Part shown: one piece after another, positions 25,742 to 26,635 of the stretch | Layout: the number at the start of each line of letters is the position of its first letter | Position numbering within the stretch: the first letter of the stretch is position 1 | Assembly (NCBI RefSeq): GCF_946479715.1 | Contig: NZ_CAMLHF010000059.1 | Location: 1 to 26,635 of the forward strand | DNA length: 26,635 nucleotides | Direction: 5' to 3' | Origin: an uncultured Pedobacter sp. | GTDB taxonomy: Bacteria; Bacteroidota; Bacteroidia; Sphingobacteriales; Sphingobacteriaceae | Program-made: the position numbers and the translations under genes | The notes under the pieces: generated by a model | What the model was told of the DNA's origin: nothing | Databases searched by the model: none | What the model saw: the letters and a program-made list of their open reading frames with translations, nothing else

Positions 25742-26635
25742 CTATTTAACGCTGGAGTTTTTAATAAAATTACCACTTAAATTCCAGTTTATTCCAAATA
25801 ATACATATCTGGGAATATAGCTAAACGTACTTTCACTTTTAATATTTCCACCAACATATCTGTTATATCCAATTTTTTGATTAAGGATATCCGTTATGGA
25901 TAGTTTTATTTCAAGTGCCTCGTTTTTTAATACCTTGGTTGATAGATAACCGTTCCATATGATCACGTCGAGATCTTTATCAAAAGATGAGTTGGCAGGA
26001 CGGAATGAAAGTGACATGGTTGAGTTAAATTCGAATTTGTAAGGTAGTTGTACTGTTGCAGAAAACTCATGGTCGTGAATTAAGCTTCTGCCGTCATTAA
26101 TGCTACCAATAGATGATTTACCATACATAAGGCTAGCCGATGGGGTATAGCTTAAATCAAGTTTATGCGTATAGTAATTTAAAGATGTTCTTAAATTAAA
26201 CTGAGTATTTCTTGTTTTGTTTCGCGTAAAGTTTAATATCGTTTGATTGTTAGAGGTATTAAACCCTAGATCTACGCCAAAGCGGAAGTTTAACTTCGGG
26301 AAACCTTTAGAGTAGTATACATTTCCTGCTACTGAATTGTTTCCATTCAGGTTGGTGTAGCTGGAGATTCTTTTGTTAAATTCATCAACTATTTCTGTGT
26401 CAACAATTGCGTTATTTGTAAAACCGTAGCTAAAATAACCAGAGATATACTGGTCGGTTGAGAATTGAAAACTATTGTAAGAAAGGCCAAAGTTATTTGT
26501 AAATGAAGGCCTTAAAGATGGATTTCCAATAACCTGAAATAGGGGGTTGTTTAGCTGCCTTACCGGTTGTATCTGATTAATGCTCGGCTGTTGCATGTAA
26601 CCATTGTAATTTACAGATAAGTTGCTGTTATTGTT
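25742..26635 (-). CDS. Outer-membrane beta-barrel / TonB-receptor-like protein, C-terminal part
   Basis: The reading frame stays open to the right edge, so the 5' part is outside the window. The visible 297 codons are a barrel: alternating polar/hydrophobic strands rich in Asn, Tyr and Ser, with YNGYMQQPSINQIQPV and NPSLRPSFTNNFGLSYN, which are typical of the OMP beta-barrel family in which a carboxypeptidase-regulatory-like and plug domain precede the barrel. The end (YVLFGINWNLS and a short basic tail) is less canonical than a terminal Phe. An ATG at 26596 is in frame but internal to a conserved region, so it is not the start. The GLPGLI gene follows after seven bases. Confidence 0.85.
   Translation of the reverse strand, partial: NNNSNLSVNYNGYMQQPSINQIQPVRQLNNPLFQVIGNPSLRPSFTNNFGLSYNSFQFSTDQYISGYFSYGFTNNAIVDTEIVDEFNKRISSYTNLNGNNSVAGNVYYSKGFPKLNFRFGVDLGFNTSNNQTILNFTRNKTRNTQFNLRTSLNYYTHKLDLSYTPSASLMYGKSSIGSINDGRSLIHDHEFSATVQLPYKFEFNSTMSLSFRPANSSFDKDLDVIIWNGYLSTKVLKNEALEIKLSITDILNQKIGYNRYVGGNIKSESTFSYIPRYVLFGINWNLSGNFIKNSSVK

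Noticed and set aside
26594..26596. ATG at 26596 as the start of the barrel gene
   Set aside because: The frame stays open to the window edge and the sequence before it is typical internal barrel sequence, so the gene simply continues outside the window.
1..26635. CRISPR array, prophage, insertion sequence, toxin-antitoxin or defence island
   Set aside because: No regularly spaced repeats of CRISPR size, no transposase, integrase, phage structural or nuclease-effector gene was recognised. The repair-type nuclease stands alone and is not in a defence context.

Overview
This looks like chromosomal DNA of a Gram-negative member of Bacteroidota, most likely Sphingobacteriaceae and close to Pedobacter (genus from general resemblance, not proven). 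The signs are an A+T-rich base composition, a SusC/SusD outer-membrane pair, a GLPGLI-family gene beside a large outer-membrane barrel gene, the pyrG-yidC gene order, lipoproteins with Bacteroidota-style lipoboxes, and promoter -7 boxes of the form TAnnTTTG.

Layout. Bases 1-31 are the 3' end of a 5S rRNA, closing an rRNA operon, followed by a strong terminator. Then come a Tat-exported alkaline phosphatase (184-1587) and a TPR-like lipoprotein (1683-2798). A convergent pair of small envelope/stress genes follows on the minus strand: BON-like plus SH3b (2867-3286) and a double-BON lipoprotein (3305-3805). Next is an MpaB/Lcp-type haem oxygenase homologue (3998-5176). Bases 5417-12512 form a compact glycan-uptake locus: SusC-type TonB-dependent transporter, SusD-type lipoprotein and a GH78-like alpha-L-rhamnosidase-type enzyme. 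No regulator lies next to it, and a REP-like hairpin sits between susD and the enzyme gene. A PhyH-family Fe(II)/2-oxoglutarate dioxygenase converges on it.

The middle (13573-18135) holds single genes of mixed role: a secreted YCII-domain protein, a DEDDh exonuclease fused to a GIY-YIG nuclease (probable DNA repair), a stand-alone response-regulator receiver, an OsmC-type peroxidase, an unrecognised 78-residue protein, and a fused SpmA-SpmB membrane protein. The last third is all on the minus strand. A secreted S9 peptidase may be co-transcribed with spmAB. The housekeeping pair pyrG (CTP synthase) and yidC (membrane insertase) is ended by a strong hairpin. A GLPGLI protein follows an outer-membrane beta-barrel/TonB-receptor-like gene that runs off the right edge.

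I see no tRNA, insertion sequence, phage gene, CRISPR array, toxin-antitoxin pair or defence system. Most of the window is ordinary core and metabolic sequence. The non-coding signals most worth a second look are an exactly 11-bp-phased A-tract repeat array at 21193-21233, an inverted-repeat set that could link the S9 peptidase stop codon to the spmAB start, and the REP-like hairpin in the sus operon. Among proteins, the signal-less BON-like/SH3b protein resembles the E. coli K+-binding protein Kbp in layout, with SH3b in place of LysM. No clearly new system is supported by the sequence.
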